A stretch of DNA of 43,031 bases. Source: Priapulus caudatus (taxonomy: Eukaryota; Priapulida; Priapulimorpha; Priapulimorphida; Priapulidae). Positions 1-20,662 of this stretch are shown here, piece by piece. The stretch is taken from the NCBI RefSeq assembly GCF_000485595.1, contig NW_014577581.1:79175-122205 (forward strand), given 5' to 3'. Position 1 is the stretch's first letter; the number at the start of each line of letters is the position of its first letter. The position numbers were made by a program, and so were the translations under genes. The notes beneath the pieces were generated by a model. It made no database searches. It worked only from the letters and a program-made list of their open reading frames with translations, and was not told the DNA's origin.

Positions 1-42
1 AGAGAGAGAGAGAGAGAGAGCGTGAGCGAGAGAGAGAGAGAG
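1..42. repeat. (AG)n microsatellite at the left edge
   Basis: Nearly pure AG dinucleotide repeat, interrupted once by CGTGAGCG. It is cut by the window edge. Confidence 0.95.
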
Positions 43-633
43 ATATCAAAAACAGCTAGGAATTTTAGAAATACGGATATTTTTTATATTTTTTTCAATA
101 AAAACAAATAGACTGCAGCAACAGAGGTCCTAAGCAGTCAACGCCAGTACATTACATATTTATCCAAACTTCATCAAGGCCATGAACATAAACATGCTTC
201 CTAGAAGCATACATATGTTCATGGTTCTAAGGTTAATATAACTAGATGCCTAGATAACTAGAGCCCAGGATGCATGCTGGCTACATCGATGGCATAATGT
301 GAATCATGTAGATAACATTATTATGCCAGATCTACTAACAGTAACAGCTAAATATTGCGTCAACTTACAGAACTCAATGATTACAGCTAGATATCATTAT
401 GTGGAGTATAAACTACCATATATATACGATTCTCTTCAAACTTCAAAGCTAGAAAGTATTTATTAACACTAAACACAGTTATTTACAGCGAATAGAGTAT
501 GGCGGCCTAAGCCTAGTTTAGCACCCCGGATCAGCTCAGCCCATATATATGCGAAAACACATTTGCGGGGGTACCAAACTATCCTTGATCCAGTATGCCT
601 ATCATGGCCATAAATGTAAATACCAGGGGCCGG
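43..633. other. Non-coding stretch, no gene seen
   Basis: AT-rich sequence with no credible ORF or exon. The only structure I see is the 45-bp palindrome at 180-224. It may be intron or downstream sequence of the carboxypeptidase gene, whose later exons I could not find here. Confidence 0.5.
180..224. repeat. 45-bp near-perfect palindrome
   Basis: Outer arms CCATGAACATA (180-190) and TATGTTCATGG (214-224) are perfect complements. Inner arms ATGCTTC (194-200) and GAAGCAT (204-210) also pair, around a CTA loop, with a 3+3 mismatch between the two stems. No function can be assigned. Confidence 0.8.
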
Positions 634-1250
634 TTTCACGAAGCGTAATTAAGTCCTTAATCATGATGGACTTCCCGACTGAATGTTCCTTTCTGAAAGT
701 GACTTTCTAAAGTGACTGTTTCACGAAGCGTAATTAACTTTAATCATGATTAGCCTAAGATTAAGCCTAAGTTAAGCCTAGGACACACTAGCGATTCTGT
801 ACGCTGCCCGGCAGCGTATATGTTCGCTCACGATTTTAGAACGCCGTACGAGTTGCGCGTACAGCTGGACACACTGTCCGGTGTCTAACCACTCTAACGG
901 CTTTCCTAGCTTTCGTTGCTACACTTGATTGGCTGCTAAAAACAATCGCGTTCGAACACGATTGTTCATTGTTGGGCACGCTGGTGCAAGCGCATGCAAG
1001 CGCATGCGCTGTACGCAAGCGATGAAAAACCGGGCGGAAATATTCAACATGTTGAATGCGAACGATCAGCTGGGCGTATGGGATCGCGTGTGAAATACGC
1101 TGCCGTGAGAACGGACACACCGCGCGGACCCGGCACCGTATTTACCGATCGCAAGCGGCCAGCGTAGAAAATCGCACAGTGTGTCCTAGGCTTAAATCAC
1201 AATATTTAATTCTACTCGGGAGCATGATTAAATCCACTAATCATAATTAG
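634..1250. mobile_element. Composite MITE-like element with inverted ends
   Basis: TTAAGCCTAGGACACAC at 772-788 is matched perfectly in inverse at 1179-1195, and similarity continues inward (GCGATTCTGTACGCTG against GCGATTTTCTACGCTG), so a MITE of about 424 bp is likely. Just outside the left arm, the motif GTTTCACGAAGCGTAATTAA occurs twice (about 634 and 718) as a direct repeat, each followed by TAATCATGAT; a partial inverted counterpart lies at 1220-1250. No coding capacity. Outer boundaries are uncertain. Confidence 0.6.
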
Positions 1251-1726
1251 TTGCTAGTACTGCTAGTATGTAGGTAGTACTAGTATATTAAGTAGGCTGC
1301 AGATTTTACAATTGAAAATTTTACTTCCATTTTTTCCCAAGGAAATTTAAATTATCTAAGATTAGCGGTACTAATTTAGTCATTATAATTGCAAATTAAT
1401 TCCCTTTTCATGTACCGAATTTGGCTGCACAGGGCTGACACAGGCTACTACTACTAACATACATCAGCTTGGAAAGAACAGGGAACCTAATACCAGGGTT
1501 CTCCAAGCTTTTTCATTATAGCATGGCGGGTGCTGCCTTTACGGTCCTAGTTGCAAATCACCGAAGGCGGTTTGCGTGCTAGGGGGGTGCGGGGGCTATG
1601 ATATTTAGAGTGGCGGGTGCATTTTAGGATGGCGGAGCTCGACGATAGCCTGGTGGGCCGCCAGGCTATAAGTGCTCTTGGAGAACCCTGAATACGCAGT
1701 GGATATTTATCCGTATACGGCAACAA
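1251..1726. other. Non-coding stretch with one CTAGGGGGG motif
   Basis: No gene recognised. The segment GTGCTAGGGGGGTGCGGGGG near 1578 belongs to a motif that recurs at 4350, 23782, 26203 and 27208, so part of this stretch is old repeat. Confidence 0.5.
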
Positions 1727-2075
1727 GGATAGAAATTAACTTTTGAACAAGGGATTCCCTGCCCTCAAAAAGAGGGAGTCCTCAGCAAAATGAGGGAGTC
1801 CGTAATCTGAAGTTCAAAATTAAAGATATTTTAACAATAACGCACGTGCTTATTTAGAAGATTCATGCGGTTGCACGTCTTCCAAATTTTCTTTGGACAT
1901 TTGCTGAAAAAATATGGAAATTCCGCGAGGCCATGCTCTGGAACGAACTAGTTAGTATAGCAGAATTTTCAGGGGGTCACACGGACTCCTGCATATGTCA
2001 AATCAGGGAGTCCGACAGTAAATCAGGGAGTATTTGACTCCAGACTCGCGTTAATTTCGCACCCTGTGGCAGAGT
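1727..2075. repeat. Dispersed repeat, end shared with 30510-30595
   Basis: The segment from AGAAATTAACTTTTGAACAA through CCCTGCCCTCAAAAAGAGG (about 1728-1788) reappears in inverse orientation at 30519-30590. Inside this copy the phrase AGGGAGTCC recurs four times. No ORF is retained. It looks like one end of a dispersed transposable element, class unknown. Confidence 0.6.
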
Positions 2076-2080
2076 ATCCA

Positions 2081-3510
2081 CTTCCGCTATTTTACCGTAG
2101 TATGTTAGTATATTAATATTATTATGAATGTGTTCAAAACGTTTCGTATTGGAAACGTGACTCACGAAAAATAGCTTCTATGATAAAACGGGGCTACAAA
2201 TGTGTAGAAATAAATTGGATTTGAACCTAAAACTAAAAGTTTTCTAGATAGAGCTAAACCTTATGGGATTCGAACGTAATGTTGATGGCGTCATAAATCA
2301 CAGGCACTTGAAGCGTTTCAATCAAATATAATGCTAAATAAATACGAAATCTATTTACTACCAAAGTCTTAATATGTTTCTATACTCTCTTTCACCTATT
2401 ATTGCCGACAATTTCCTGTAAATGCCTTCCAAATACTCATCTACAACAAACATTGGCTGCCGCCAAGCGCCATTGCTGCCACTGCAGTGCTGCACACTGA
2501 CACTTATATATATAGCAGGTAGGAAAGCGGGATCGCTAAATTCGCTCGACGCTCGCTTGATTTCACGCCTTCACAGCACGAATACACATCCAACAGCTTC
2601 CATCTTTGTTTCTATTTCAAGAACAATGTTCACTTGTTATGAAAACCTACTGTCTCTGTTCGTAACCGAGCTGTGTCACGCGAAATCACACAAAGACTGA
2701 CGAAATTCTCGTGTTCGCTAACGTTGCCCAGTAAATGTAAATGACTGCAAGTACAGGGCTATATATAGACTGGTACTCGCTCCCACCTCGATTACCCACA
2801 CTAAGCTATGCCGAGAGCTGGGAGCGAGTACCAGTCTAAGAGCTATAGGCGGCGCACTGCTTTCCAACTCCCGTACGAGCCTCGCCATTGGAGCGTTGCA
2901 AAAACGTTGCAGCGTTGCGGTGCAAGAATGAGGTCACAAAGAGCGCCGGTGGGTGTTTCCTGACTCTGACACTCATTTACATTTACTGGGCAACGTTAGC
3001 GAGCGCGAAAATTTCGTCAGTCTTTGTGTAATTTCGCGTGACACAGCTCGGTTACGAACAGAGACAGTAGGTTTTCATAACAAGTGAACACTGTTCTTGA
3101 AATAGAAACAAAGATGGAAGCTGTTGAATGTGTATTCGTGCTGTGAAGGCGTGACATCAAGCGAGCGTCGAGCAAATTTAGCGATCCCGCTTTCCTTCCT
3201 GCTATATATATAAGTGTCAGTGTGCAGCACTGCAGCGCCAGCGGCAGCAATGGCGCTTGGCGGCAGCCAGTGTTTGTTGTAGACGAGCATTTGGACGGCA
3301 TTTACAGGAAATTGTCAGCAATAATAGGTGAAAGAGAGTATAGAAACATTAAGACTTTGGTAGGTAGTAAATAGATTTCGTATTTATTTAGCATTATATT
3401 TTATTGAAACGCTTCAAGTGCCTGTCATAAATATACTAATTACGAATTACTAGCCAATCAAATATGGGTCCGTACGGTAAAATAACGGAAGTATTAATAT
3501 TATTATTAAT
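2081..3510. mobile_element. Large fold-back (inverted-repeat) element
   Basis: A left arm at about 2301-2743 and a right arm at about 2973-3424 are inverted copies with few differences, including matching translated runs on opposite strands. Homology resumes further out: CTTCCGCTATTTTACCGTA near 2082 pairs with the complement of a segment near 3475-3500, so the palindrome spans about 1.4 kb with an insertion in the left arm. The spacer carries a second perfect hairpin at 2767-2837. No transposase is visible, so it is non-autonomous. It ends less than 100 bp from the carboxypeptidase exon 1 donor site, inside that gene's first intron. Confidence 0.8.
2767..2837. repeat. Perfect 19-bp hairpin at the centre of the fold-back element
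   Basis: AGACTGGTACTCGCTCCCA (2767-2785) and its exact complement (2819-2837) are separated by a 33-bp loop. It is nested inside the larger inverted repeat. Confidence 0.9.
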
Positions 3511-3596
3511 AATGTTAATTTGATTTCGCGAGTGTAGTGATAATAAAAAACACAAAAGTACATAAAAGTACACAAAACGCGTATCCTTAGATCTAC

Positions 3597-3828
3597 CTAT
3601 CTCGTGTTGTCCAGGATTGTCAGAGATTTCCAGTACAGCCAGCAGTTCCCCGTTGACGCTGGTCTCTTCAAGAGCGTAAAGGTTGGTGATGTCTGGACAT
3701 TTTTCATGGACACGTTCTAATACTTTCTTAAGTTCCTCATTGTCATGATGCTTGAATTCGAACTCTGGTTCGCTGCACAGTATAAACACGCACTGAACTA
3801 AAAGTGCTACAGCTACAAATGTCTTCAT
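3597..3828 (-). CDS. M14 carboxypeptidase (CPE/CPD/CPM-like), first coding exon
   Basis: Minus strand, 77 complete codons plus one base, then donor GTAGAT at 3596. Starting from ATG at 3828, residues 1-19 form a typical signal peptide (hydrophobic VAVALLVQCVFILC), so the protein should enter the secretory pathway. The following residues carry the N-terminal signature of the M14B family: FEFKHHDNEELKKVL, then VHEKCPDITNLYAL, then VLEISDNPGQHEIG. The family comprises zinc metallocarboxypeptidases that trim C-terminal Lys or Arg from peptides. The first zinc-binding motif would follow in exon 2 (expected HGNE), which I could not find to the left. The splice leaves phase 1. Which M14B member it is cannot be decided from 78 residues. 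Confidence 0.88.
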
Positions 3829-4345
3829 CTCTTCCTTGTGGCAAATTTTTCCACCACAATATGGAATCTGCGGACTCAGATGTTTGTTGTCGATGTTTCG
3901 TCTCTGCTACTGGCGAAGGTGGCGACTCGTTGCGGTGAGAGCATGCGTGGGAGTCAAAGACGTCAGAGTGACGTCCCCAATCAATATACTGTATCTAGTT
4001 TCTCTATTCTATACTATATAGTCAATAGTGTATGTTCTACGTCCGATTTTTTTTGTAATCATATAAGAGCATTATTGTTGCTAAATAGTACTATAATAAC
4101 ACACACTGGCGCCCACATATCAGTAGTAGCAAAGAAGGATAAAATTCTCAGTGACTGTATCACACCGCGTAGTCTTGTTCTATGTGTTCCCGCCTTGTAC
4201 GTGTGAAGGGTCACGTGGTGTGATCGAGGTAGTTGGAAGATGGCGGAATAAGAAGTGGACGAATAAACTATGTGTGTTATCTTTCACTCTGAGTTATGTT
4301 TATACTGGCGTGTTACAGTGACAATAAAAAGCAGGCTCACTGAAT
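3829..4345. other. Region upstream of the carboxypeptidase start
   Basis: This holds the presumed 5' UTR and promoter of the minus-strand carboxypeptidase. No clear TATA box at a convincing distance and no other gene seen. Confidence 0.4.
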
Positions 4346-4400
4346 GCTAGGGGGGTCTGGGAGTGGGGGCATGCCACCCCCCCTTAAAATTTTTGAAAGG
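4346..4400 (+). repeat. CTAGGGGGG...GCATGCC repeat motif
   Basis: TGCTAGGGGGGTCTGGGAG followed by GGGGGCATGCC, a C-run and AAAATTTTTGAAA. The same block occurs at 23782 and 27208, with shorter versions at 1578 and 26203. The 27208 copy lies within an inverted-repeat element, so the motif is probably the core of a transposon family. Confidence 0.65.
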
Positions 4401-4984
4401 TAGACGTCTGCATGGAGATGCAATCTGGTGAGTCTTGCGAGAGAGATTTAGGAACAAAATGTAGGAACAAAATTTTTTATCCCAAAATTTACTGGAAGCA
4501 CTGTGCTTCCAGTACTTCTATCTGCGGGCGCCACTGATAACACATACATGTACGTATGTGTGTCTGCGTGCGTGCGTGAACTTTGAAGCCGGACCATCAT
4601 GAGAACCTCATGTTACCTCACCTCAGATTGCATTAGCAAGTTTACAGAATCAATATACATGCACAGCTATAGTGAGCCTGAAAAACACCGCGATGTTCGG
4701 CCCGATTATGTCGGTATGCCATGCCTATATTATTATAAGCCAAAAGAGAAATGAAAGAAGAAAGGTTTTGGGGAAAAAACAAAAACCTGTAGACAAATAT
4801 AGTTCAATTTGCAGATTTTTATATCGGAATACGCTTCTGGCTTAACAAAGGAAAAGGACAAGAGGCCTATCTTACAACGTTATTTATGTAAAACTTTATT
4901 GGTACTAAATATGTGAAAGAATACAAGAGAAAACATTTATGATTTCTTGCAAAGCAATGATGATGCACGGTCGGCTGACGGTCG
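4401..4984. other. Intergenic stretch, nothing recognised
   Basis: No exon, no tandem array and no inverted repeat found. A short alternating GT/GC tract lies near 4550-4575. Confidence 0.4.
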
Positions 4985-5640
4985 TAGATGGCGCCACTGT
5001 GAATATTGTAAAAATAGCAACGAGACATTCCGATGCAGATGGTTCAACCGTGCAGAACGTTACATTAACGGAGCGACACTCCTCTCTAGATGGCACCACC
5101 ATCACACATATAACATTGACGAATGACACTCACGTAGCTGGCACCACCGCACACATGACATCAACGAATGACACTCATGTAGATGGCACCACCATCACAC
5201 ACATATAACATCGACGAATGACACTCATGTAGATGGCACCACCACCACACACATAACATCGACGAACATGTAGATGGCACCACTACACCCATATAACGGG
5301 TGTTGCTATTCCCCGGGCGTGGAGGGACGGTCCCGCAACGTGGCAGCACTAGTGTTAGGATTAGGGTTAGGCTTACAGTTAGGGCTAGGGTCAGGGTTAG
5401 GGTTTTTGCATTATGATATCTGTCCCCACACCATAGATTAATTTTTGTGGATGACACCCCTATATATAGAGATCCGATATATAGATATTTAGTGTTAGGG
5501 TTAGTTTAGGGTTATGGTTACTGTTAAGTTTTGAAGTATATGTCAACTGTATCACGTGACCGTCCCTCCACGCCCGGGGGATAGCAACACCCACATATAA
5601 CATCGACAAATGACGATCATGTAGATGGCGCCACCACGCA
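4985..5640. repeat. Minisatellite of about 50-bp units containing TAGATGGCRCCAC
   Basis: At least six units of the form TAGATGGCACCACC, ACACATATAACAT, CGACGAATGACACTCATG, with small length differences. The array is split by the MITE at 5298-5592, after which one more unit follows. The short ORFs in it read only the repeat on either strand. Confidence 0.9.
5298..5592. mobile_element. MITE with TTAGGG-like core, copy 1
   Basis: Terminal inverted repeats of about 33 bp: GGGTGTTGCTATTCCCCGGG at the left, matched inversely by a segment ending GATAGCAACACCC. Flanking 9-mers CCATATAAC (5289-5297) and ACATATAAC (5593-5601) differ at one base and look like a 9-bp target duplication, although the host array itself contains similar words. 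The core is a degenerate run of GTTAGGGTTAGG at about 5342-5410 and again near 5490-5520. A second copy of the family is at 32554-32811. Confidence 0.85.
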
Positions 5641-5734
5641 TAACTGGCAGTGTCGACAGATCCTGGGCCTCGCGGATCGGTTTGCACCAGCACACTAAGC
5701 TGCTCACCCAGCTGACAGAACACGCATCTCACCC

Positions 5735-6079
5735 CTCAGGGGGGGCCACTTCCTACAAAATAGGGTAGGTATGTGCCACTTGAAAGATGGAATTGGGGGG
5801 CTCCAGTACTAACTCAGCACATCAAAATGGGGGGGGGGGGCTCCGGAACGTGCGGAAAAAAGTAGGACATATGCGCAGGGACGGAAAATATGTGAGAAGG
5901 GGTCTCCGGAACGGAAAATATGTGAAAAAGGGGTTTCCAGAACGGAATGTGAGAAGGGGGTCTCCGGAAAGGAAAATATGTGAAAAAGGGTCTCTGGAAC
6001 GGAAATTTTGAGGTGAAAAGGGGATCTCTCTCGTGGCACATACCTACCATACAATATATAGGGAGTGCCCCCCCGGGAC
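5735..6079. mobile_element. MITE with internal 30-bp tandem repeats
   Basis: GGTAGGTATGTGCCAC at 5764-5779 is matched perfectly in inverse at 6033-6048, and the outer parts (a G-run then GCCACTTCCTA, against TAGGGAGTGC then a C-run) also correspond, so the inverted ends are about 45 bp. The interior is five or six imperfect copies of GGGGTCTCCGGAACGGAAAA. No coding capacity. Confidence 0.8.
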
Positions 6080-7991
6080 AAAACAACACCTACCCACCCA
6101 CCTCATAGGTAGCATCGTATCTCAACTATAGATGGCGAAACACGCTGCCCGATGAAATCGTGGCTAGACGTTGTATCGCAGATGGAGACTAGCGCAGTTG
6201 CACCAAGCTACTACTACACGCAACGATCTGAAGTTAGCTTAACAAGCTGAAAGAATCGCTGGCAATCGCCAGCAACAAAGGTAAAACTATACAAAAATCG
6301 CGGATCCGTGCAACTATACCTATTAGCCTATTAATCTACGAGCATGTGTTTCAACCAGGAGCATCCTTTATAATAATGGGATTTTAGCCGCAGGTGGGTA
6401 TAGCCTCACATCAGCATACGCCTGTTTAGATGCATGTTCTGGCCACCGAGACGCACGCTTCCCCGACCGACCACCTCACCTATTGATAACCATCTTGGTA
6501 ACATAACATTATTAGACAAGGTAATCATTCTTCTAAGATATACTGTACCACAAATGCAAAAATACACAAGACGGGTTTTAGACGTTTCTCGGGACGCTGT
6601 TTCCATACAATACTTGGCTAACTTTTAACATCAATACCATCTGCTACCCTACAGTGCCATGCTGGGGAGTGTGCGACACACACACACGCACGCACGCACG
6701 CACGCACGCACACACACTCCCCCTCTCTCTATCTAGCTATCTATCTGTCTCCCCCTCTCTCTCCTCTAGCTCCCTTGCACACACAGTACAGAAATCAGTT
6801 CACGTTGGACTCATTCTTGGGGCCGCTCCCTTCACAGACCATTGCCACTGTAGCAGGTTACACGATGTAACATGATGCATCAAAACTGCCAGACGAAATT
6901 GAAATAGTGTGTAAACGACACAACGAACTCATGAAATGGAATGACACGACATTCACACGCGCACACTTACACGCGTACACGCACGCGCACGCGAGCGCAC
7001 GTGCATGCACATACATGACTCATATACACGTGCACGCACCTGTGAACAACTGGGTTAAAAACTCATCCGCCTGTAACGTAAGTAAGTATTGTATTCTACC
7101 ATAACTAGTAAAAAGTAATCTAACATGATTAGCAGCCTACGCAGAATACATGACGTACCGCACACAAGTCGACTGGCAGTTACAGTGGCACTGCATTGTC
7201 TTGCCACCTAGGCTCAGCTATAACTAATCCAGTACGGCGTGAATACACGGGCGATTAAAACGAACGAATGCTACGTTACATGTAAAAACATCACATCTCG
7301 CTACAAACGGTAATACACACAAGTATTGATAAACCTTTTTTTGACAGATAAACAAAAAAAAAACAGCAGGCTAACCACAACGTGACCTAGCTGAATTAAG
7401 TGCAAAATTTTCACTTATATAATAAACGTGGATATATATAATATATATATATAATACCAAACAAACAAAAAACATCGCTGCTTAACCATAATACAGCACT
7501 ACTTGTGGTCGAGAAATGTGAAAGTTCTCGCATCTAATACCATCACGACATTATTGAATAACAGCCACAAACCAAACAAAGCTTCATCAAATACCAACGA
7601 ATAAAGCGTCTAACATAATTCGATTAATACAAAACAATTGGAATACTATAGGCAACATATATGCATAATCGTAACCTAAACAACCACGCGGTGACGGGAC
7701 CAGACTCTAAGCGCTGCCACGACACTCCAGTTGTAACCGTGGCAAACAAACAACACGTCACACAAATTTTTGATCCACGATTTAAACACTGAGCACACAC
7801 GGTTGACGCATTAGGGGCCGCTAGGTCTCTCTCCCTGGTATAAAATCTGTTCCAAAACCGCATGAACGAATCCCATACCTCGTCATACCAGCTTGATTGC
7901 CAGTGCACCCTACCTCAACCCTCACATTCTCAGCAGTAACCGTAGACAAATCGCTGTAAGCGCGAAAAGTAAAGTATATCAACTACCGGCT
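6080..7991. other. Intergenic region with simple repeats only
   Basis: No exon recognised on either strand. It contains (CA)/(CGCA)n then (CT)n at about 6675-6760, a second CA/CG-rich tract at about 6955-7010, and an AT-dinucleotide tract at about 7430-7455. The short ORFs over these tracts translate only the repeats. Confidence 0.5.
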
Positions 7992-8374
7992 CAAAGTTCA
8001 AACTGCATGCAGTGCCCCTTCGCTCACTCAGGATACCACTGCCACAATGCTAGCACTATTTTTAAAGTGGGCGGAGCTCGGGGGAAATCCAGCGAATGGA
8101 GATTCGTAAACAGAGTATGATTTGAAAGAGGTAAATGGGCGCACAATCCGCGTACTATTTCGTATCACTATTTTATCAAATTTGTCATGAAATAACGGTC
8201 GGATTTTTAATATCTTTGCAACTTTTATTAGTCCATATCTTATTACATAGGATACGAGTAACGTGCCTGCTGTAAAACTTGTAGTAAAAAAGTGTTATAA
8301 ATTGTAACCGAAATCTACTTGTGGCAGTGGTAGATTGAGCCCATGAGCGAGAGCACCATCTGTCGTGGAGTTTG
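7992..8374 (+). mobile_element. Non-autonomous transposon with 9-bp TSD, copy 1
   Basis: Shares about 370 bp of high similarity with 33070-33437 and both ends with 14097-14182. The perfect 9-bp direct repeat CTACCGGCT flanks it (7983-7991 and 8375-8383). Ends are CAAACTGCATGCAG and GTGGAGTTTG, giving only a short inverted match (CAAACT). It has no ORF of substance. Nine-base target duplications suggest a Mutator- or Merlin-type transposase acting in trans (inference). Confidence 0.88.
8224..8229 (-). promoter_or_regulatory. Possible poly(A) signal for macroH2A, inside the transposon
   Basis: AATAAA on the minus strand. It is the first canonical hexamer I see downstream of the macroH2A stop codon at 9147, about 920 bp away, and lies in the mobile element at 7992-8374. 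A non-canonical signal closer to the gene could be used instead. Confidence 0.3.
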
Positions 8375-8383
8375 CTACCGGCT

Positions 8384-9146
8384 ATCCACGACTCGCCGTA
8401 GACACCGGTGCCACCTGCTGGGACACAACGTTTGGTCAACATCACCTTCAGTCTGATCCCCATTAATGCTTAGAGACCATCAATAGGTTCACGAGATAGG
8501 TTCCTAGACCCCTCAACTAACCTCGCAGCTCCTCTCTTGCACTTTATGTAAGTAGCGATGCAAGAGGGTGTCACAGGACAGCCATCTAGTCAACGATTAA
8601 TTTCTCCTCGCGGGGAAAATATCTAAAATGCTCACCCATGAAACAGAAGAGCGCTGATATTTCACACGGTCACGCAAGGGCGCGCATATTCCATACAAAG
8701 ACGAAATAACCTTGGTTAAAACACAAATTTCCCTACTATATCATCCCTCCCGCCCACCCCTCTCTCCCCCTCTCCCTCTCTATCCCTTCCCTTTCTGGTA
8801 GTATGATGCGTACAGTTTCAGGCATGATTCATCCGTGTGTCTCACATGAAGACGAGCAAAGAGTTCAGCGACAAAGATACAAGATGCAGACGCGGGGAAA
8901 GCAATCACCTGAACCCATCTCAACCAGGTGCCCTCTACAATTCCTCCCCACAAGCACCTCCATCTTAAAAAGGGTATCTCATGGCGACCAAAACGAATCA
9001 CGCGAAAACTTCGCACGCGGCATTTCCATTCCGCAGAAACGGTGCTCGATTCCGGGGAATCCGGCGGAGTTCCGCGGTCGACGCCTCGGCCAATCAGGTG
9101 TGCTTTCGCGGCGTCTGCTTCCATGTCCTTGCTGCAATGGTGGTGA
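8384..9146 (-). other. Presumed 3' UTR / downstream region of macroH2A
   Basis: Follows the macroH2A stop codon on the minus strand. A pyrimidine-rich tract lies at 8745-8795. The overlapping ORFs at 8780-9391 are shadows of the last exon or chance; none resembles a known protein. Confidence 0.4.
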
Positions 9147-18482
<9,336 letters not shown>

Positions 18483-19275
18483 TTTCGATATATTTTGCAC
18501 GCGCTAGAATTCACAAATATACTAAAGTAGTAAGGGTATGCAAATAGATTTATTCTTGTTGTGCTCCCGTGGCTTCTCCAGCGCCGTCTATCGCCCTGCC
18601 ACATTGATTTTGGCTATTACTTCTCCAGTCTGCATCCCCTCTGCGCTGGCTAACTAAACTGACTTAACCTTAAAGAAATAACCTTATTTGAATTTGTGTA
18701 CTATTCCCTAGCAAGTAGTAATAATTAATAGATTATTTTTCTATGTTATCTATTCATTAAACCTGACAAATGGTTCGTCTAGAGCACATAGACAATCAGT
18801 TTTAACATTTAAATTTCACTATTTCTAGGGTGCAAGCGTTAAACACAAAACTTTGCTGTGGTATTTGCTATTAAATTTTAGCTTTCCACTAATATAGAAT
18901 TATTGGTATAAATATTACAATCAATTATGATTTTAATCAACTGCATAAATTTTATTAATAATGTGTTACTATCTCAATTGATTGATCTAATAATTCATTA
19001 TAAATTTTAGCTTGTTTGGAAGAATTGAACCGCTTGGAGAACCGGTATCTGATAATAATAATATATTGAAAAGTATAGTGCATGCATAAACAGACAACCC
19101 CAAGCATCAGGCCGTTAGAGTTACAACTGTCTTTTGTGCAGCTCTTCCAAGGCTTCTTGACACTGCACATAAAGCCACGGCAACATTAAACAACAAATCA
19201 CATATACAAACAACTCGCAACAAATCACTACAATACAATTGATTTTATTGATGTAAAACTGAAGAGTAGGCAGTG
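18483..19275 (-). other. macroH2A 5' region and intergenic spacer
   Basis: Presumed 5' UTR and promoter of macroH2A. No TATA box at a convincing position. The rest is AT-rich with no recognised feature. Confidence 0.4.
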
Positions 19276-19279
19276 CATG

Positions 19280-19510
19280 ACGGTTCCGAACATGCTTACA
19301 ATGGAGAGAAGGGGTAAGAGGGAAAGAGAAAAAGAGAGGGGGGGACAGAAGAAGGAGGAAGGGGAGGGAAGAAGAGGGAGAAAGGGGTGAGGGAGAGAGG
19401 GAGAGGGAGAGGGATGGAGACAAAAAGAGGAAGAGAGAGACGGAGAGAGGGAGGGAGGGAAGGGGAACGAGGAGGGATGGAGGGAGAGAGGGAAGGAGGG
19501 AAGGAGGCGG
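19280..19510. repeat. Purine-rich (GA/GGGA) tract
   Basis: GAGAGGG/AAGGAGG-type low-complexity sequence. The minus-strand ORFs of 127-134 codons over it read Ser/Leu/Pro repeats only. Confidence 0.85.
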
Positions 19511-19513
19511 TAA

Positions 19514-19914
19514 ACCCCGGCCCACACGTGAGTAATTTTACTCAAGTAAAATGATGCATGCGTCAAAATACTCACGTGTGCGCCGGATTTTCGTTGAGTT
19601 TTCTGACGCATGCATCAAGAAACTCAATATCAAATATGTTTGATAATTTTTGACTCATGCGTCAAAATACTCAACGTGTGCGCGCTAGCTGCGTAAATTT
19701 ACTCAACACTCGTACTCACAGCGCAGGCGTTTAAATCATTTTAAAGATGACTGTGCCCAGTATTGGCTACGCACAGTCATGTGATCTATATTACCACTTA
19801 TACCTCGAGTAATTTTACTCACGTGTGCTGCGGACGCTGAAAATATTCCGTGTGAGAATTTTTGACGCATGCATCATTTTACTTGAGTAAAATTACTCAC
19901 GTGTGCGCCGGGCT
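19514..19914. mobile_element. PIF/Harbinger-like MITE
   Basis: Terminal inverted repeats of about 50 bp (ACCCCGGCCCACACGTGAGT at the left against AGCCCGGCGCACACGTGAGT read from the right) flanked by TAA on both sides (19511-19513, 19915-19917), the target duplication typical of PIF/Harbinger. Several internal copies of ACTCACGTGTGCGCCGG and GACGCATGCRTCA. Non-coding. Length 401 bp. Confidence 0.88.
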
Positions 19915-20098
19915 TAATGGAGGAGGGAGGGAGGGAGGGCCAAGGAACAAAGGGAGAGAGAGCGAGGGAGAGAGAGAAAGAGAGAGACTGAGAGAGCGAG
20001 AGGGAGAGAGACTGAGAGAGCGAGAGAGTGAGTGACTGAGAGAGCGCGTGAGTGAGAGAGAGTGCGAGAGAGGGAGAGCGAGAGAGGGAGAGCGAGAA

Positions 20099-20145
<47 letters not shown>

Positions 20146-20169
20146 CCAATCACTCCATTCAGCTTCATC

Positions 20170-20226
<57 letters not shown>

Positions 20227-20232
20227 CCAATC
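19915..20232. repeat. (GA)n low-complexity region
   Basis: GAGAGAGAGCGAGAG-type repeats; the segment CCAATCACTCCATTCAGCTT occurs twice (about 20146 and 20227) separated by pure (GA)n. ORFs here are repeat artefacts. Confidence 0.9.
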
Positions 20233-20359
20233 ACTCCATTCAGCTTCATCTCGTTGTTGTGATCACCGTATAATCACGCTCATACATAACGACCATATCC
20301 ACAACAGAACACGGGATTACAGACGCGTGCTGGTGATGTCCGTCGTGCGACATCGTAAA

Positions 20360-20662
20360 GCCTAGCGCAGACTTGCGACTTTTCGTTGCTCGTCGCTGCA
20401 ACCTGAAACCGCATGTGATCGGTCGCACGCTTCACCGTGCGTGCGCATGCAAGCGATTTCGAAGCGATTTCGGAGCAATTGGGAGCGACGAGTTGCTGAA
20501 AATCAAATCAGTTTGATTTCTTTTCAACTCGTTGCAAGCGACCAGAATCGCTACGAGTTGCAGTTGCACGCTCCCGCAGACATGTAGATTTCACAGCAAT
20601 TTCGACTGCGATTCTAGAATCGCAGCCGAGTTGCATGAAAAAGTCGCAAGTCTGCGCTAGGC
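20360..20662. mobile_element. 303-bp MITE (GCCTAGCGCAGACTTGCGAC ends)
   Basis: A perfect inverted repeat of about 24 bp, starting GCCTAGCGCAGACTTGCGAC. The interior is rich in GCAACTCGT/GAGTTGC and TTTCGAAGCGATTT palindromic words. No clear target duplication found. It lies between DDX46 and macroH2A. Confidence 0.9.

Noticed and set aside
18483-18500. Alternative macroH2A start at 18500 (adds MQNISK)
   Set aside because: In frame, but family members begin MS-x-R-x-x-KK; the ATG at 18482 fits the usual length.
19874-20273. Ser/Leu-rich and Arg/Glu-rich ORFs
   Set aside because: (GA)n low-complexity sequence.
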